Positions 27,302 to 36,516 of a DNA stretch of 64,000 bases are shown piece by piece. The notes under the pieces are model-generated. The model was not told where the DNA came from and made no database searches. It was given only the letters and a program-made list of their open reading frames with translations. Each line of letters begins with the position of its first letter. Position 1 is the stretch's first letter. The position numbers and the translations under genes were made by a program. Origin of the DNA: Bacteroidaceae bacterium (GTDB lineage: Bacteria > Bacteroidota > Bacteroidia > Bacteroidales > Bacteroidaceae); contig JAFYQK010000024.1 in the NCBI GenBank assembly GCA_017547165.1, positions 1-64,000 of the forward strand, read 5' to 3'.

Positions 27302-30300
27302 AGTGTAATGATTATTTCATTGTTCTCAACATATAGTCTCAAACCTGGATAACCTGATGCTGCATCGTGCATTCGTATAATTTCACGCGCAACAAAAGCA
27401 TCAAGATTTGCTCCTTCGAAAGTGAACAGATTATCCGGTATTTCAGAATGTAAAGATTTTATTCTCACTTCAAGTAACTTACCTTTATCTTGTATGGAGG
27501 TTTCTACTGGTACGTCTGATATAGCTGTCTTTATCCTACATTTAAGTTCGTCAAGGATTGCATCATCAAAAGCCACCCTGAAGGCTGTTTGTCGATGGGC
27601 TTGCTCTAAAAGAATTGTATATATCTGGTGATAATAGGTAATTAACTGTGAGAGTTCTGATTGTGATGTATTACCTTGAATAGCAAGTTGTCGCAATCTT
27701 GCTGGATAGTACATAGTTTCATGCTTTATGGTTGACAAACTGTTGTCAAGAATCTTATTTTGAACATGGAGACGATCCAACTCGAACTGCAAGCGGTTCA
27801 GCAGTTCGGTTTGCTCAGTTAATAATTCTTCTTGTCTCTTATGTTCGTGTCTACGACGTGAAGAACGGCGAATATATAGTCCAAGCATCAATACTGAAAA
27901 TAAGAGAAGTATAATTGTGAATAAGAAACTCCAACTTGTTTCCGTCTTCAGCATATGAAGTCGCTTTGCATATACAGGAAGACTTGGATCGGCAGTAATT
28001 GTTCGATACAAGCGCAAGTATTGCAAATTGTGATAACGATAGGCTTCCCAGTCCTTTATGGATTGATAGGCTAAGGCCAACTCGTTCTCTATTTGCATTC
28101 GCAAATGAATACTATCATGAGGAGCTGAAAGCAATGCTTCTTCGCCAAGTACGATACTCTCAGAAAATTTCTGTGAAGCGTTGGATTCCTGCAGAAGTTC
28201 GTATTTTAATAACGATAAGTTATAGTCACTCCCAACATTTGCAGATATGTGCATTGAAAACAGCAATATCATCAATGAGAGTACACGGGGCAACCTGAAC
28301 CAGAACCTACTACCCTCGCCTATTTTACTTTCCACTCCAAAATCACATACACGGAATCTGTTAGAGAGTTTCTTCATTTCTCCGATAATCCCCTTACAGT
28401 TCATCAGTCCAAAGCCGAATCCCGTTCTGTTTTCTGAATCTAAGCCTTTATCATTAACTATAGGATTTATCCTAAATATCTTTTCATTATTGATCCGCTC
28501 TACATTTTCTGCGCTAAGACCACATCCCGTATCTTTGACTGAAATCTCGACAAACTCCTCGTCAGCAGTCAGCATAATTTCAATTGTTCCTCCATCTGCT
28601 GTGAATTTCCTGGCATTATCGCAAAGAGTGTTAATCATAAACAACGTTAAAGCACGATCGGCCTTTACTGCGTAATCAACATCAGGAATAATCAATGTTA
28701 AACCTTTGTTTGAATATATTGACTTGTTCCTTCCGATTATGTCAAGTATAGATTGCAATGAAAAGGTAGAAATGTTCATAGCAACTTTACCTTGCCTTAC
28801 CTGAATCCATTGTGTCAGTATATCATTAATACGCTGTATCTCAGAAGAAAGTTCCACAATGTATTCCGAATCATTTGTCTTTAAGAGTCTGTTAATGTAA
28901 GGAACAACATTCTCAGCCAGACTTATCTTGGCACGACGTTCTATATTGGATACTCTCTCCTTCGACAGTTCCAACTTTCTGGCGGAAATATTATCGACAA
29001 CATTCTGAAGAGTTTCTTCAGCAATCTTATCCTGCCTTTTATTATACTTTCGTATTTTTTTTGACAAGAACCATAAGGATATGGTTAAGAATAAAACTAT
29101 AATGGCAATTATGGATAGATTTGCATACAGCTTCTTATTATAGTTATGAAGCTCTGCTTTACGAGCGTCTTCCTCAAGGTCCTGACGCATAGCATTCAAT
29201 AAATCGTGATACCGTTTTCGGTACTTCAATGCCATAGTATGCTCACCTAGGGCGCTATATGTCAACGAAAGTTTCTCGAAAATGTGTGCTTCCCAATATG
29301 AAACCCTTTTAGGGTCGATGGAATGCTGCATTTCTATGATTGCAACAGCTTCTTCAAGACTTTGTAGTGCCTCAGGATATCTTTCGTGCTTAAAAAACAG
29401 TTCTGCCCTTGTGCGTAAGACATTTGCTGTCTGAAACAAGTCAGCATAGTTTTTGAATATATTCAGTGATTGCTCGATAAGAAGCAATGGCATGGAGTTT
29501 TCTGCAATGGGATTCTGGATATTTTTGCAATACTGACCAAGAAGAAATTCAATACTGCCACCTCGTTGTTTTGAAATCCATTCCATACGTTTGGGATTGT
29601 CCAACATGAGAGAGATGGCCTGCAGGCTATTAGCCATAAAATACTTATTATCAACCCTATTTGCAGCAGTAAGGACATGCATCAGATTGTCAAACTCGTT
29701 TATGCTGACATGTGCGCTGTCTCCCTTTATAATGTTACTTGCTCCAAGCATATACATATAGTTCAACCATTGGGCAGTATCCTTTGGAGTCACCATCATA
29801 TTATCCAACATTCTTAACTCTGCTAAGGACGCAGAATCTTGCTGGGAATAGAAATAATATGTTGATGAAATTAAGTGTACTTCAGAACGGGCGAAATATA
29901 ATCTTTCTTGAAAATGTGGACTTAACATAAAAGCTTCTTCGTCAATACGATTTAATCGACGCTGCGCACTATGCCATGCATTATGAAAGGTTCTTAATTC
30001 ACCTGTACGCTGAGATATCTTCATCCTCATCACATCTGCACACAGTAACTCGACTTGATTATTAGTGATGGAATCAATTTTATCAAGCATGGATTCTGCT
30101 TCAGTGAAACGCATTTGCTGATACAGGACAAATGAAATGTGATTCAAAGCCTCTGCTTTAGAATCGGGATATTTCTCTGAATGATTATATGCAATCTGGG
30201 CACACTTTAAAGAGGAATCAATATCAGTATAACGAAGAAGGTATGCACGACGGTTATTGATATCATGCATTGTTTTATCATGAGTCGTACATGAAATGAA

Positions 30301-30351
30301 CAACATCATGAATAGTATATATATATATAATAAGGTAAATCCTCTAAGCAT
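27253..30351 (-). CDS. Double-sensor hybrid-like histidine kinase (DUF5112/DUF5113 type)
   Basis: 1032 residues from the ATG at 30351, which has GGAGGG just before it; a longer frame to 30384 starts at TTG and is less likely. Order: lipoprotein-like signal with Cys near 21; helical TPR sensor region (30-400); membrane helix (about 411-429); a DHp-like coiled coil without a visible phospho-His; HATPase domain with N box NTLCDNARKF (574-583), G1 DTGCGL (607-612) and G2 GFGFGL (644-649). A second signal/membrane helix then follows (690-706), a second TPR region, another membrane helix (806-827), a coiled coil with IKHETMYYP (H877, an H-box-like site) and a last domain. This looks like two sensor kinases fused. 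From memory such proteins are annotated with DUF5112 and DUF5113. Confidence 0.85.
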   Translation of the reverse strand: MLRGFTLLYIYILFMMLFISCTTHDKTMHDINNRRAYLLRYTDIDSSLKCAQIAYNHSEKYPDSKAEALNHISFVLYQQMRFTEAESMLDKIDSITNNQVELLCADVMRMKISQRTGELRTFHNAWHSAQRRLNRIDEEAFMLSPHFQERLYFARSEVHLISSTYYFYSQQDSASLAELRMLDNMMVTPKDTAQWLNYMYMLGASNIIKGDSAHVSINEFDNLMHVLTAANRVDNKYFMANSLQAISLMLDNPKRMEWISKQRGGSIEFLLGQYCKNIQNPIAENSMPLLLIEQSLNIFKNYADLFQTANVLRTRAELFFKHERYPEALQSLEEAVAIIEMQHSIDPKRVSYWEAHIFEKLSLTYSALGEHTMALKYRKRYHDLLNAMRQDLEEDARKAELHNYNKKLYANLSIIAIIVLFLTISLWFLSKKIRKYNKRQDKIAEETLQNVVDNISARKLELSKERVSNIERRAKISLAENVVPYINRLLKTNDSEYIVELSSEIQRINDILTQWIQVRQGKVAMNISTFSLQSILDIIGRNKSIYSNKGLTLIIPDVDYAVKADRALTLFMINTLCDNARKFTADGGTIEIMLTADEEFVEISVKDTGCGLSAENVERINNEKIFRINPIVNDKGLDSENRTGFGFGLMNCKGIIGEMKKLSNRFRVCDFGVESKIGEGSRFWFRLPRVLSLMILLFSMHISANVGSDYNLSLLKYELLQESNASQKFSESIVLGEEALLSAPHDSIHLRMQIENELALAYQSIKDWEAYRYHNLQYLRLYRTITADPSLPVYAKRLHMLKTETSWSFLFTIILLLFSVLMLGLYIRRSSRRRHEHKRQEELLTEQTELLNRLQFELDRLHVQNKILDNSLSTIKHETMYYPARLRQLAIQGNTSQSELSQLITYYHQIYTILLEQAHRQTAFRVAFDDAILDELKCRIKTAISDVPVETSIQDKGKLLEVRIKSLHSEIPDNLFTFEGANLDAFVAREIIRMHDAASGYPGLRLYVENNEIIITLWKNSKLLSSKMFSWN

Positions 30352-30380
30352 ATCCCTCCAAAATAAAACTGTACTAATTA

Positions 30381-31625
30381 TCAATAAGTTCCTAAATGCT
30401 TATGCAAAGGATTAGCATTATTGATATCTTGTCTATGATTTGTACTGCTGCCATTAGTATCCAAATGAATATTTTGTTGTTCTAAGAGTGAATCCATTTC
30501 TTCAAATTTATCTCCCATATTCAAATTCAAATAAATTCTGTATAATGGCATTGCCCAACGAACAACGTCATGAGGAACAAGTAGGCGAAGCTTTTCAAAA
30601 GGCTCCAATGCCCGTCGAAATAAAATTTTTCTCTTTGCTGCGGAAGCTTCGTTGGCAGAGATATTAAGCAATGAAATTCCTTTATTATAAAGTGCATCAA
30701 CATTTAAAGTATCTCTCTTAAGGCATTCTTCACTCATAGTTAAACAATTTTCAAAATCATCGGCACTAAGAGCAAACATACTTTTTGCATGCCAATACAT
30801 AGCTTGGTCTGAATTGCACCTAAGCAAAGAGTCAGTCTTTGCTATACCCTTCTCTATCTCGCCATGTTGAATATAATAATCCATCAGGTTGAGAAAGAAA
30901 TAGTTTTTCTCAGGATAAAGTTCAACACATTCCTCAAGAATAGACAACCAACTAACTGTATCTTCTAAAGAAAGATAACTTCGTGCTTCGTATTCTTTTA
31001 ATGCAGACTTTTCTTTTTCTGTAGAAAAAAGCATTGCAGTTGGCAAATGCTCAAGAACATGATATGGATTATTTTCATTCATTCCACAAACAGAAGCCCA
31101 ATAAGCTACACGACTTTGGACACTATCCTGTTCTGAAATTGAGGTTTGCAAATACATATCAAAATATTTATAAGCCTCAGCCCAAAGAGATTTTTTTAAA
31201 TGAAATAGTCCTCCCCCTAATAGATTCTTTCTATGAATTTTGCGTAGTCTAATATTCTTCTCCTCGAATTTTTCTTCAACATCAAAAGAATCACTTAAAA
31301 GAGAATATTTATATATCTTAAAAATAGAATTATAGAGTTTAAGGGTATCTAAATTCTGCTTCAGATAAGCTTTAGTATTGTAACTGTTATTAAGACTATG
31401 CTGTAATTGTGCACAAAGATTATAGCCTTCAGCCTTAACTTTATACGTCGTGGTTTGAGCATTTAAACTATCAAGGAGTATACGCTCAATATTCTCCTGA
31501 TTTGAGGCAGACTTAATTGATGCAGCCACCTCTTTAAACCTTTTCTTTAGCGAAATATTTTTCTGTGCATAAAGAGAGGGTATTAAGAAAAAAGAAAATA
31601 TTATGATAGAAACAAACCGAATCAT
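30381..31625 (-). CDS. Secreted TPR protein
   Basis: 414 residues: signal peptide (1-20, SLYAQ) and TPR-like helices from about 25 to 380 with a clear unit near DALYNKGISLLNISANEASAA. It ends 29 bp before the kinase start and probably shares its transcript. It resembles the next upstream TPR protein in layout. A role as periplasmic sensor partner for the kinase is a guess based on position only. Confidence 0.65.
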   Translation of the reverse strand: MIRFVSIIIFSFFLIPSLYAQKNISLKKRFKEVAASIKSASNQENIERILLDSLNAQTTTYKVKAEGYNLCAQLQHSLNNSYNTKAYLKQNLDTLKLYNSIFKIYKYSLLSDSFDVEEKFEEKNIRLRKIHRKNLLGGGLFHLKKSLWAEAYKYFDMYLQTSISEQDSVQSRVAYWASVCGMNENNPYHVLEHLPTAMLFSTEKEKSALKEYEARSYLSLEDTVSWLSILEECVELYPEKNYFFLNLMDYYIQHGEIEKGIAKTDSLLRCNSDQAMYWHAKSMFALSADDFENCLTMSEECLKRDTLNVDALYNKGISLLNISANEASAAKRKILFRRALEPFEKLRLLVPHDVVRWAMPLYRIYLNLNMGDKFEEMDSLLEQQNIHLDTNGSSTNHRQDINNANPLHKHLGTY

Positions 31626-31635
31626 CTCTATTTAG

Positions 31636-31662
31636 ATAACAATTGTATTATATGATTGTTAT
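31636..31662. promoter_or_regulatory. Palindrome before the TPR-kinase transcript
   Basis: Perfect 8-base inverted repeat ATAACAAT / ATTGTTAT with an 11-base spacer, 10 bases upstream of the TPR gene start. It could be an operator or just AT-rich symmetry. Confidence 0.3.
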
Positions 31663-31684
31663 ACTCTAAAATTTAATAAGTAAT

Positions 31685-31725
31685 AAGCTACCGCAATAAC
31701 AATTTTGCTTGTTATGCGGCAGCTT
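31685..31725 (-). terminator. Terminator after the upstream TPR gene
   Basis: Long imperfect arms (AAGCT.CCGCA.TAACAA and TTGTTATGCGG.AGCTT) around a short loop, 22 bases after the stop of the gene at 31748. The minus strand then reads ATTACTTATTAAATTTT. It suggests the two TPR genes are at least partly separate transcripts. Confidence 0.65.
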
Positions 31726-31747
31726 TAACTATATATGCTTCAACTTA

Positions 31748-33136
31748 TTAGTTGATATAAGCTTCCATTTCAGCAGCCTTATCCTTTTGGCCGGTATTAG
31801 AATAGATAACCTTTAGAGGATTAGCCCATTTTGAAGGATCCTTTGTCTCAAAATCGCGATATCTTTCGAAGTAAGGAGCTGCTTTGCTGAAATAACCCTT
31901 TACCTCTGCCTCAGCAGCGTTTATCTCTGCCTGTGATTTCATCTTCTTTCCACTGATAGCACGTGCCTTTTGAAGAGCAATTTGATAACAGCAATAGCCA
32001 CAGTTGTAAATACCATCGGCATAATTGGGATCTATTTCAATAGACTTCTCAAAATACTTAATTGCATTTTCAAAATCATTCTTAACGTAGTAAGAGAATC
32101 CACGGCAATAATTTGCAATCTTATTACTTGGATACTTCTCTACCAATTCAGATGTGAACTTATCTGCGGCATCTGCACCAAGTGAATTATAATGAGCCAT
32201 CAGCTGCTGCATAGCAACCTCACCTATTTCACCATCAGGATCATATGCAATAACCTTATTAAGTTCAGCTATCCATTCTTCGGTTTTACCCTGTTCTTTA
32301 AGCATTTGTGGTTTTGCACGAAGAACGAAGGTTTTGCTATCTTTATTATCAAACTCGAGAGCAAGATCGTAATATTTATCCATCAGTTCAATATTCTTCT
32401 CATTGTATGCTGTGTAGAAAATATTGAAAGCAAACTGAGATGCAGGATATTCAGGGTTCTTTACCAATTCGTGATCGGCAATCTCGGGATACTTTATAGG
32501 GAAATTAATATAAGCATCCAATGCCTTTTCTGCAGCGGGCAAATCCTTCGCTTCAATACAGAACTGGCAAAGATATGCAAAATATGCGTGGGTCTTGGGG
32601 AATTTTGTACTTACATCAGCAAGAAAAACCTTTAATATTTCATCTTTAGGATTACCATACTTTAATTCACCATGACAGGCCTCGGCCAAGGCAAATACAG
32701 AAAGAGTAAGATTTTCGCGAGAATATTCTTCCTTCTTGGATGCAGCAACTAATTCCTTATTTAGAATCATTGACGCCATGTTGTCCATAGCACGGTAAGC
32801 TTCAAACATCTTGTTTTCCTTGATGTAATCAGTTGCCAACGCTTCATTGAGAGCATTAATACCTAAAACTGACAGTTCCTGGATTTTCGCCTCATTCTCA
32901 ATGATCAATCTATCATTAGAACTTTCACCCTTCTGTTTCTCTGCCAAAATAGCCTGATAAAGAGTCTGAACTTGGGCGGAGTAAGAAAGACCTTCACTCA
33001 GTTTTTTGTTAGCTTGCTTGGTCGCTTCCTTCAATGCTGCCTTGGCGGCTTTTTCTGCTTCCTTATCCACACCTGTTTGTGCGAAGATATTACCAGTAAG
33101 TAATGACAAGATAAAAGCAAATAAAATCTTTTTCAT
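31748..33136 (-). CDS. Secreted TPR protein
   Basis: 462 residues. Signal peptide (1-19, IFAQ), then helical repeats; the best TPR units lie near 325-385 (RGFSYYVKNDFENAIKYFEK and PNYADGIYNCGYCCYQIAL). Likely periplasmic. Basic and Lys/Ala-rich at the start of the mature protein. It lies between gyrA and the signalling genes on the same strand. Confidence 0.7.
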   Translation of the reverse strand: MKKILFAFILSLLTGNIFAQTGVDKEAEKAAKAALKEATKQANKKLSEGLSYSAQVQTLYQAILAEKQKGESSNDRLIIENEAKIQELSVLGINALNEALATDYIKENKMFEAYRAMDNMASMILNKELVAASKKEEYSRENLTLSVFALAEACHGELKYGNPKDEILKVFLADVSTKFPKTHAYFAYLCQFCIEAKDLPAAEKALDAYINFPIKYPEIADHELVKNPEYPASQFAFNIFYTAYNEKNIELMDKYYDLALEFDNKDSKTFVLRAKPQMLKEQGKTEEWIAELNKVIAYDPDGEIGEVAMQQLMAHYNSLGADAADKFTSELVEKYPSNKIANYCRGFSYYVKNDFENAIKYFEKSIEIDPNYADGIYNCGYCCYQIALQKARAISGKKMKSQAEINAAEAEVKGYFSKAAPYFERYRDFETKDPSKWANPLKVIYSNTGQKDKAAEMEAYIN

Positions 33137-33165
33137 AGTTATATAATTTAGTGGTTTTACTTTTT

Positions 33166-33196
33166 ATGTTGCCAAACCTTTTGTGGTTGGCAACAT
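33166..33196. other. Hairpin between gyrA and the TPR gene
   Basis: Ten-base arms ATGTTGCCAA and TTGGCAACAT, extended by a few pairs inside, sit 11 bases after the gyrA stop. No T tract follows on the minus strand, so it may be an mRNA 3' end stabiliser or weak terminator. Confidence 0.45.
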
Positions 33197-33206
33197 TATC
33201 TATCAA

Positions 33207-35726
33207 CTATTCCTCTGAAGCAGAGCCTTGCTCGATATTGGGAGTCTCTTCGTTTTCGGAAGTTCCATTCTCCTCATCTTCAGCACGTGGAACAACACAA
33301 ACATGGGCTATACTATCACCACGCTTTTTGAGCTCAATAACTTTGGTTCCCTGAGTGGCACGATTCTTTGTTTCCTTTATATCATCAACATGCAGACGGA
33401 TGACAGTTCCAGACTTGTTGATAATCATAAGGTCATCCTCTTCTGTGACAACTTGCAAAGTGACAAGTTTACTATCTTCCGGCAAGTTCATTGCCTTGAC
33501 TCCCTTTGCGTGGCGGTTGGTCTTACGGTATGCTTCAACAGAAGTGTATTTACCCCAACCCTTATCACTCATAACAAGGATACTCTCATTTTCGGGATCA
33601 TTGATGACTGCCATACCGATAACCTCGTCAGCACCGTCATCATCCAGAACTATACTCTGCACACCGGTACTTACACGTCCCATTGTGCGAACATCGGTTT
33701 CATTAAAACGCACAGCTCTACCATTGCGGTTTGCTACAATGATTTCATCTGTACCATTTGTAAGATTTACTGCTATTACGCGGTCCTCTTCACGAATATT
33801 AATGGCATTGACACCATTGGTGCGTGGACGGCTATATTCTGTAAGACAGGTTTTTTTGACAATACCATCCTTTGTTGCAAAGACAACATAATGTGATTGG
33901 CAAAAATCGGGATCTTGTAACTTACGAATCAACAAGCAGGCCTGAACCTTATCTCCTGGTTCAATCTGCAACATGTTCTGTATGGCACGACCCTTGTTCT
34001 GCTTTGTTCCTTCTGGAATATCATAAACCTTTAACCAATAGCAACGACCACGATCAGTAAAGAACATCATCGTGTTATGCATTGTTCCTGTATAGATGTG
34101 CTCAATGAAATCATTGTCACGGGTGGCAGAGCCCTTTGAACCAATACCACCACGTCCCTGAGCACGGAATTCCGCAAGAGGTGTACGCTTAATGTAGCCC
34201 ATATGGCTGATTGTTACAACAACCTCATCATTTGGATAGAAATCTTCTGCATTGAATTCCTCCGCACTTGGCATAATTTGTGTTTTTCTCTCATCGGCAA
34301 ACTTTTCCTTAACTTCGGCAAGTTCGTCTTTAATGACCTTACGACACAAATTATCATCAGTAAGAATCTGGTTATAATATGCAATTTTTGCCTGCAGTTC
34401 ATCGAACTCGTTATGCAAATCTTCCTGGCGAAGACCTGTTAACTGACTCAAGCGCATATCAACAATTGCCTTTGACTGAAGTTCATCAAGATTGAAACGA
34501 GCCTCAAGGTTACGCTGTGCATCTTGGGGAGTCTTGCTAGCACGTATGATTCTAACAACCTCATCAATATTGTCACTTGCGATAATCAGACCTTCTAAAA
34601 TATGCGCACGTTCTTCTGCCTTACGGAGATCATACTTAGTGCGACGTATCACAACTTCATGACGATGAGCGACAAAATTACTGATACAGTCCTTCAAAGT
34701 AAGCAAACGGGGTCGTCCCTTAACTAAAGCGATTGCATTGACGCTAAAACTTGTTTGCAGTGGGGTCATCTTGAATAACTTATTCAACACAACTCTTGCA
34801 TTCGCATCACGTTTGACGTCAACAACAATACGCATACCCTCTCTGTCACTCTCATCATTGGCATTGCTGATTCCATCTAGTTTACCTTCCTTCATCAAGT
34901 CAGCAATAGTCTCAATAAGTTGAGCCTTATTCACGCCATATGGTATCTCTGTAATAACAATCTGGTCGTGCTGATCGTGTGCCTCAATATCAGCCTTGGC
35001 ACGCATTATAATACGACCACGACCTGTCTCGTATGCATCTTTGATTCCCTGTATACCCATAATGTAGGCACCAGTAGGAAAGTCTGGACCCTTTACGTAT
35101 TGCATCAAGCCATCAACATCCATATCAGGATCGTCAACATAAGCAACACAAGCATCAATAACCTCACCTAAATTATGAGTTGGAATATTTGTTGCCATAC
35201 CCACTGCAATACCAGTTGCACCATTAACGAGTAAATTGGGTATTCTCGTAGGCATTACCGTAGGTTCCTGAAGAGTATCATCGAAGTTGTTGGTCATATT
35301 GACTGTATCCTTCTCTAAATCCTCCATCATAGCTTCTCCCATTAACGACAGGCGCGCCTCTGTATAACGCATGGCAGCGGCACCGTCACCATCAACAGAA
35401 CCAAAGTTTCCTTGTCCGTCAATAAGAGTATAACGCATATTCCAATCCTGTGCCATACGTACCAAAGCACCATACACAGAACTATCACCATGAGGATGAT
35501 ATTTACCTAACACCTCACCTACAATACGTGCGCTCTTTTTGTAAGGCTTGTTATGAGTATTACCCAATCCTTCCATACCAAAAAGAATACGACGATGCAC
35601 GGGCTTAAAGCCATCACGCACATCGGGCAGAGCACGCGCTACGATGACACTCATAGAGTAGTCAATGTAACTTTTCCTCATCTCTGACTCAATGTCAACT
35701 TTGATGATTCTTTCTTGATCTTCCAT
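33207..35726 (-). CDS. gyrA: DNA gyrase subunit A
   Basis: 839 residues. The active-site Tyr is Y121 (AAAMRYTEARL). The quinolone-determining region reads HPHGDSSVYGALVRMAQ, so the Ser equivalent to E. coli S83 (here S82) is kept but the acidic residue equivalent to D87 is Gly (G86). The GyrA-box region is QGRGGIG rather than QRGKGG. The C-terminus is a six-bladed wrapping domain plus an acidic tail rich in Glu and Asn. It introduces negative supercoils together with GyrB. Confidence 0.97.
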   Translation of the reverse strand: MEDQERIIKVDIESEMRKSYIDYSMSVIVARALPDVRDGFKPVHRRILFGMEGLGNTHNKPYKKSARIVGEVLGKYHPHGDSSVYGALVRMAQDWNMRYTLIDGQGNFGSVDGDGAAAMRYTEARLSLMGEAMMEDLEKDTVNMTNNFDDTLQEPTVMPTRIPNLLVNGATGIAVGMATNIPTHNLGEVIDACVAYVDDPDMDVDGLMQYVKGPDFPTGAYIMGIQGIKDAYETGRGRIIMRAKADIEAHDQHDQIVITEIPYGVNKAQLIETIADLMKEGKLDGISNANDESDREGMRIVVDVKRDANARVVLNKLFKMTPLQTSFSVNAIALVKGRPRLLTLKDCISNFVAHRHEVVIRRTKYDLRKAEERAHILEGLIIASDNIDEVVRIIRASKTPQDAQRNLEARFNLDELQSKAIVDMRLSQLTGLRQEDLHNEFDELQAKIAYYNQILTDDNLCRKVIKDELAEVKEKFADERKTQIMPSAEEFNAEDFYPNDEVVVTISHMGYIKRTPLAEFRAQGRGGIGSKGSATRDNDFIEHIYTGTMHNTMMFFTDRGRCYWLKVYDIPEGTKQNKGRAIQNMLQIEPGDKVQACLLIRKLQDPDFCQSHYVVFATKDGIVKKTCLTEYSRPRTNGVNAINIREEDRVIAVNLTNGTDEIIVANRNGRAVRFNETDVRTMGRVSTGVQSIVLDDDGADEVIGMAVINDPENESILVMSDKGWGKYTSVEAYRKTNRHAKGVKAMNLPEDSKLVTLQVVTEEDDLMIINKSGTVIRLHVDDIKETKNRATQGTKVIELKKRGDSIAHVCVVPRAEDEENGTSENEETPNIEQGSASEE

Positions 35727-35778
35727 TTATAAAAATTTTATGTATTTCCTTACCAAAGGGTTACCCTTTATTTATGCG

Positions 35779-35786
35779 CAAATATA
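35779..35786 (-). promoter_or_regulatory. -7 element of the gyrA promoter
   Basis: TATATTTG on the minus strand, 52 bases before the gyrA ATG. CTTG lies about 20 bp further upstream where TTTG is expected. A small hairpin (AAAGGG/CCCTTT near 35755-35768) sits in the leader. Confidence 0.5.
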
Positions 35787-35878
35787 CGGTTTTTTTATGA
35801 TTTACGCAAGAAAGAAAAACAGAAAGGTAAAGCAAGAAAGAAACTAAAAGATAAAACAACAAAAAAACATATAAAAAG

Positions 35879-35908
35879 AAAATAGGAATACTTGCGTATC
35901 CCTATTTT
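35879..35908 (-). terminator. Terminator after tRNA-Cys
   Basis: AAAATAGGAATA and TATCCCTATTTT pair with one mismatch around a short loop, six bases past the tRNA 3' end; the minus strand continues with TTCTTTTTATATG. Confidence 0.7.
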
Positions 35909-35914
35909 AGCAAG

Positions 35915-35986
35915 AGGTGCCTGGCGGATTCGAACCGCCGTAGACGGTTTTGCAGACCGTAGACTAAGCCACTCATCCAAGGCACC
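35915..35986 (-). tRNA. tRNA-Cys (anticodon GCA)
   Basis: 72 nt. Acceptor stem GGTGCCT/AGGCACC, anticodon arm ACGGT-CTGCAAA-ACCGT with GCA, T arm GGCGG-TTCGAAT-CCGCC, and U as discriminator base, as expected for tRNA-Cys. CCA is not encoded. Confidence 0.95.
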
Positions 35987-36088
35987 TTGTTCCTTGTTTG
36001 CGAGTGCAAAGATATAACAATTTTATTTATCTTCCAAGCTTTTCTTCTATTTTTTTGAAACTTTTCTCTTTTTTGATAGATTAAAATT

Positions 36089-36481
36089 TCAATCATTAAC
36101 CTCTGCTAATTGCCAAAAGCGAAGTGAGGCTTTAATTTCCGGATTATGTTTATGAGTAGCAATTATAAAAAATTCTCTTGGTTTATCTGAATTATTTGCA
36201 GATACATATATTTCGTGCTTGAGATCTACTATAGCAAATCCCTCTTTATCATATTGCACCTCACCATTTCTAAAAAAAGAACAAACGCCTTCTGGTGAAC
36301 AAGATAGTTGATAAGAATAAGACGAGGAGACTTCAACTACAATCTCTCCCCCCTTCGCATCAATTATTTCGTTTTGAGGTGAAACATATGACATTGATAT
36401 CGTTTCCAAAGAATACTCATTACTACAACCTTGGACACACAATACCATCAAGGGTAAAATAAACAAAATTAATTTTCTCAT
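36089..36481 (-). CDS. Small surface or periplasmic lipoprotein, Ig/BACON-like
   Basis: 130 residues. Lipobox VQGC with Cys at 19, then a compact beta domain. Segments such as IIDAKGGEIVVEVSSSYSYQLSC and the pattern of alternating strands recall BACON-type folds, which in Bacteroidetes often bind carbohydrates or mucin. It starts 35 bp after lptD on the same strand but the function link is unclear. Confidence 0.6.
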   Translation of the reverse strand: MRKLILFILPLMVLCVQGCSNEYSLETISMSYVSPQNEIIDAKGGEIVVEVSSSYSYQLSCSPEGVCSFFRNGEVQYDKEGFAIVDLKHEIYVSANNSDKPREFFIIATHKHNPEIKASLRFWQLAEVND

Positions 36482-36516
36482 ATTATTTATACATTACAAA
36501 TTTATTAAAGATTCTA

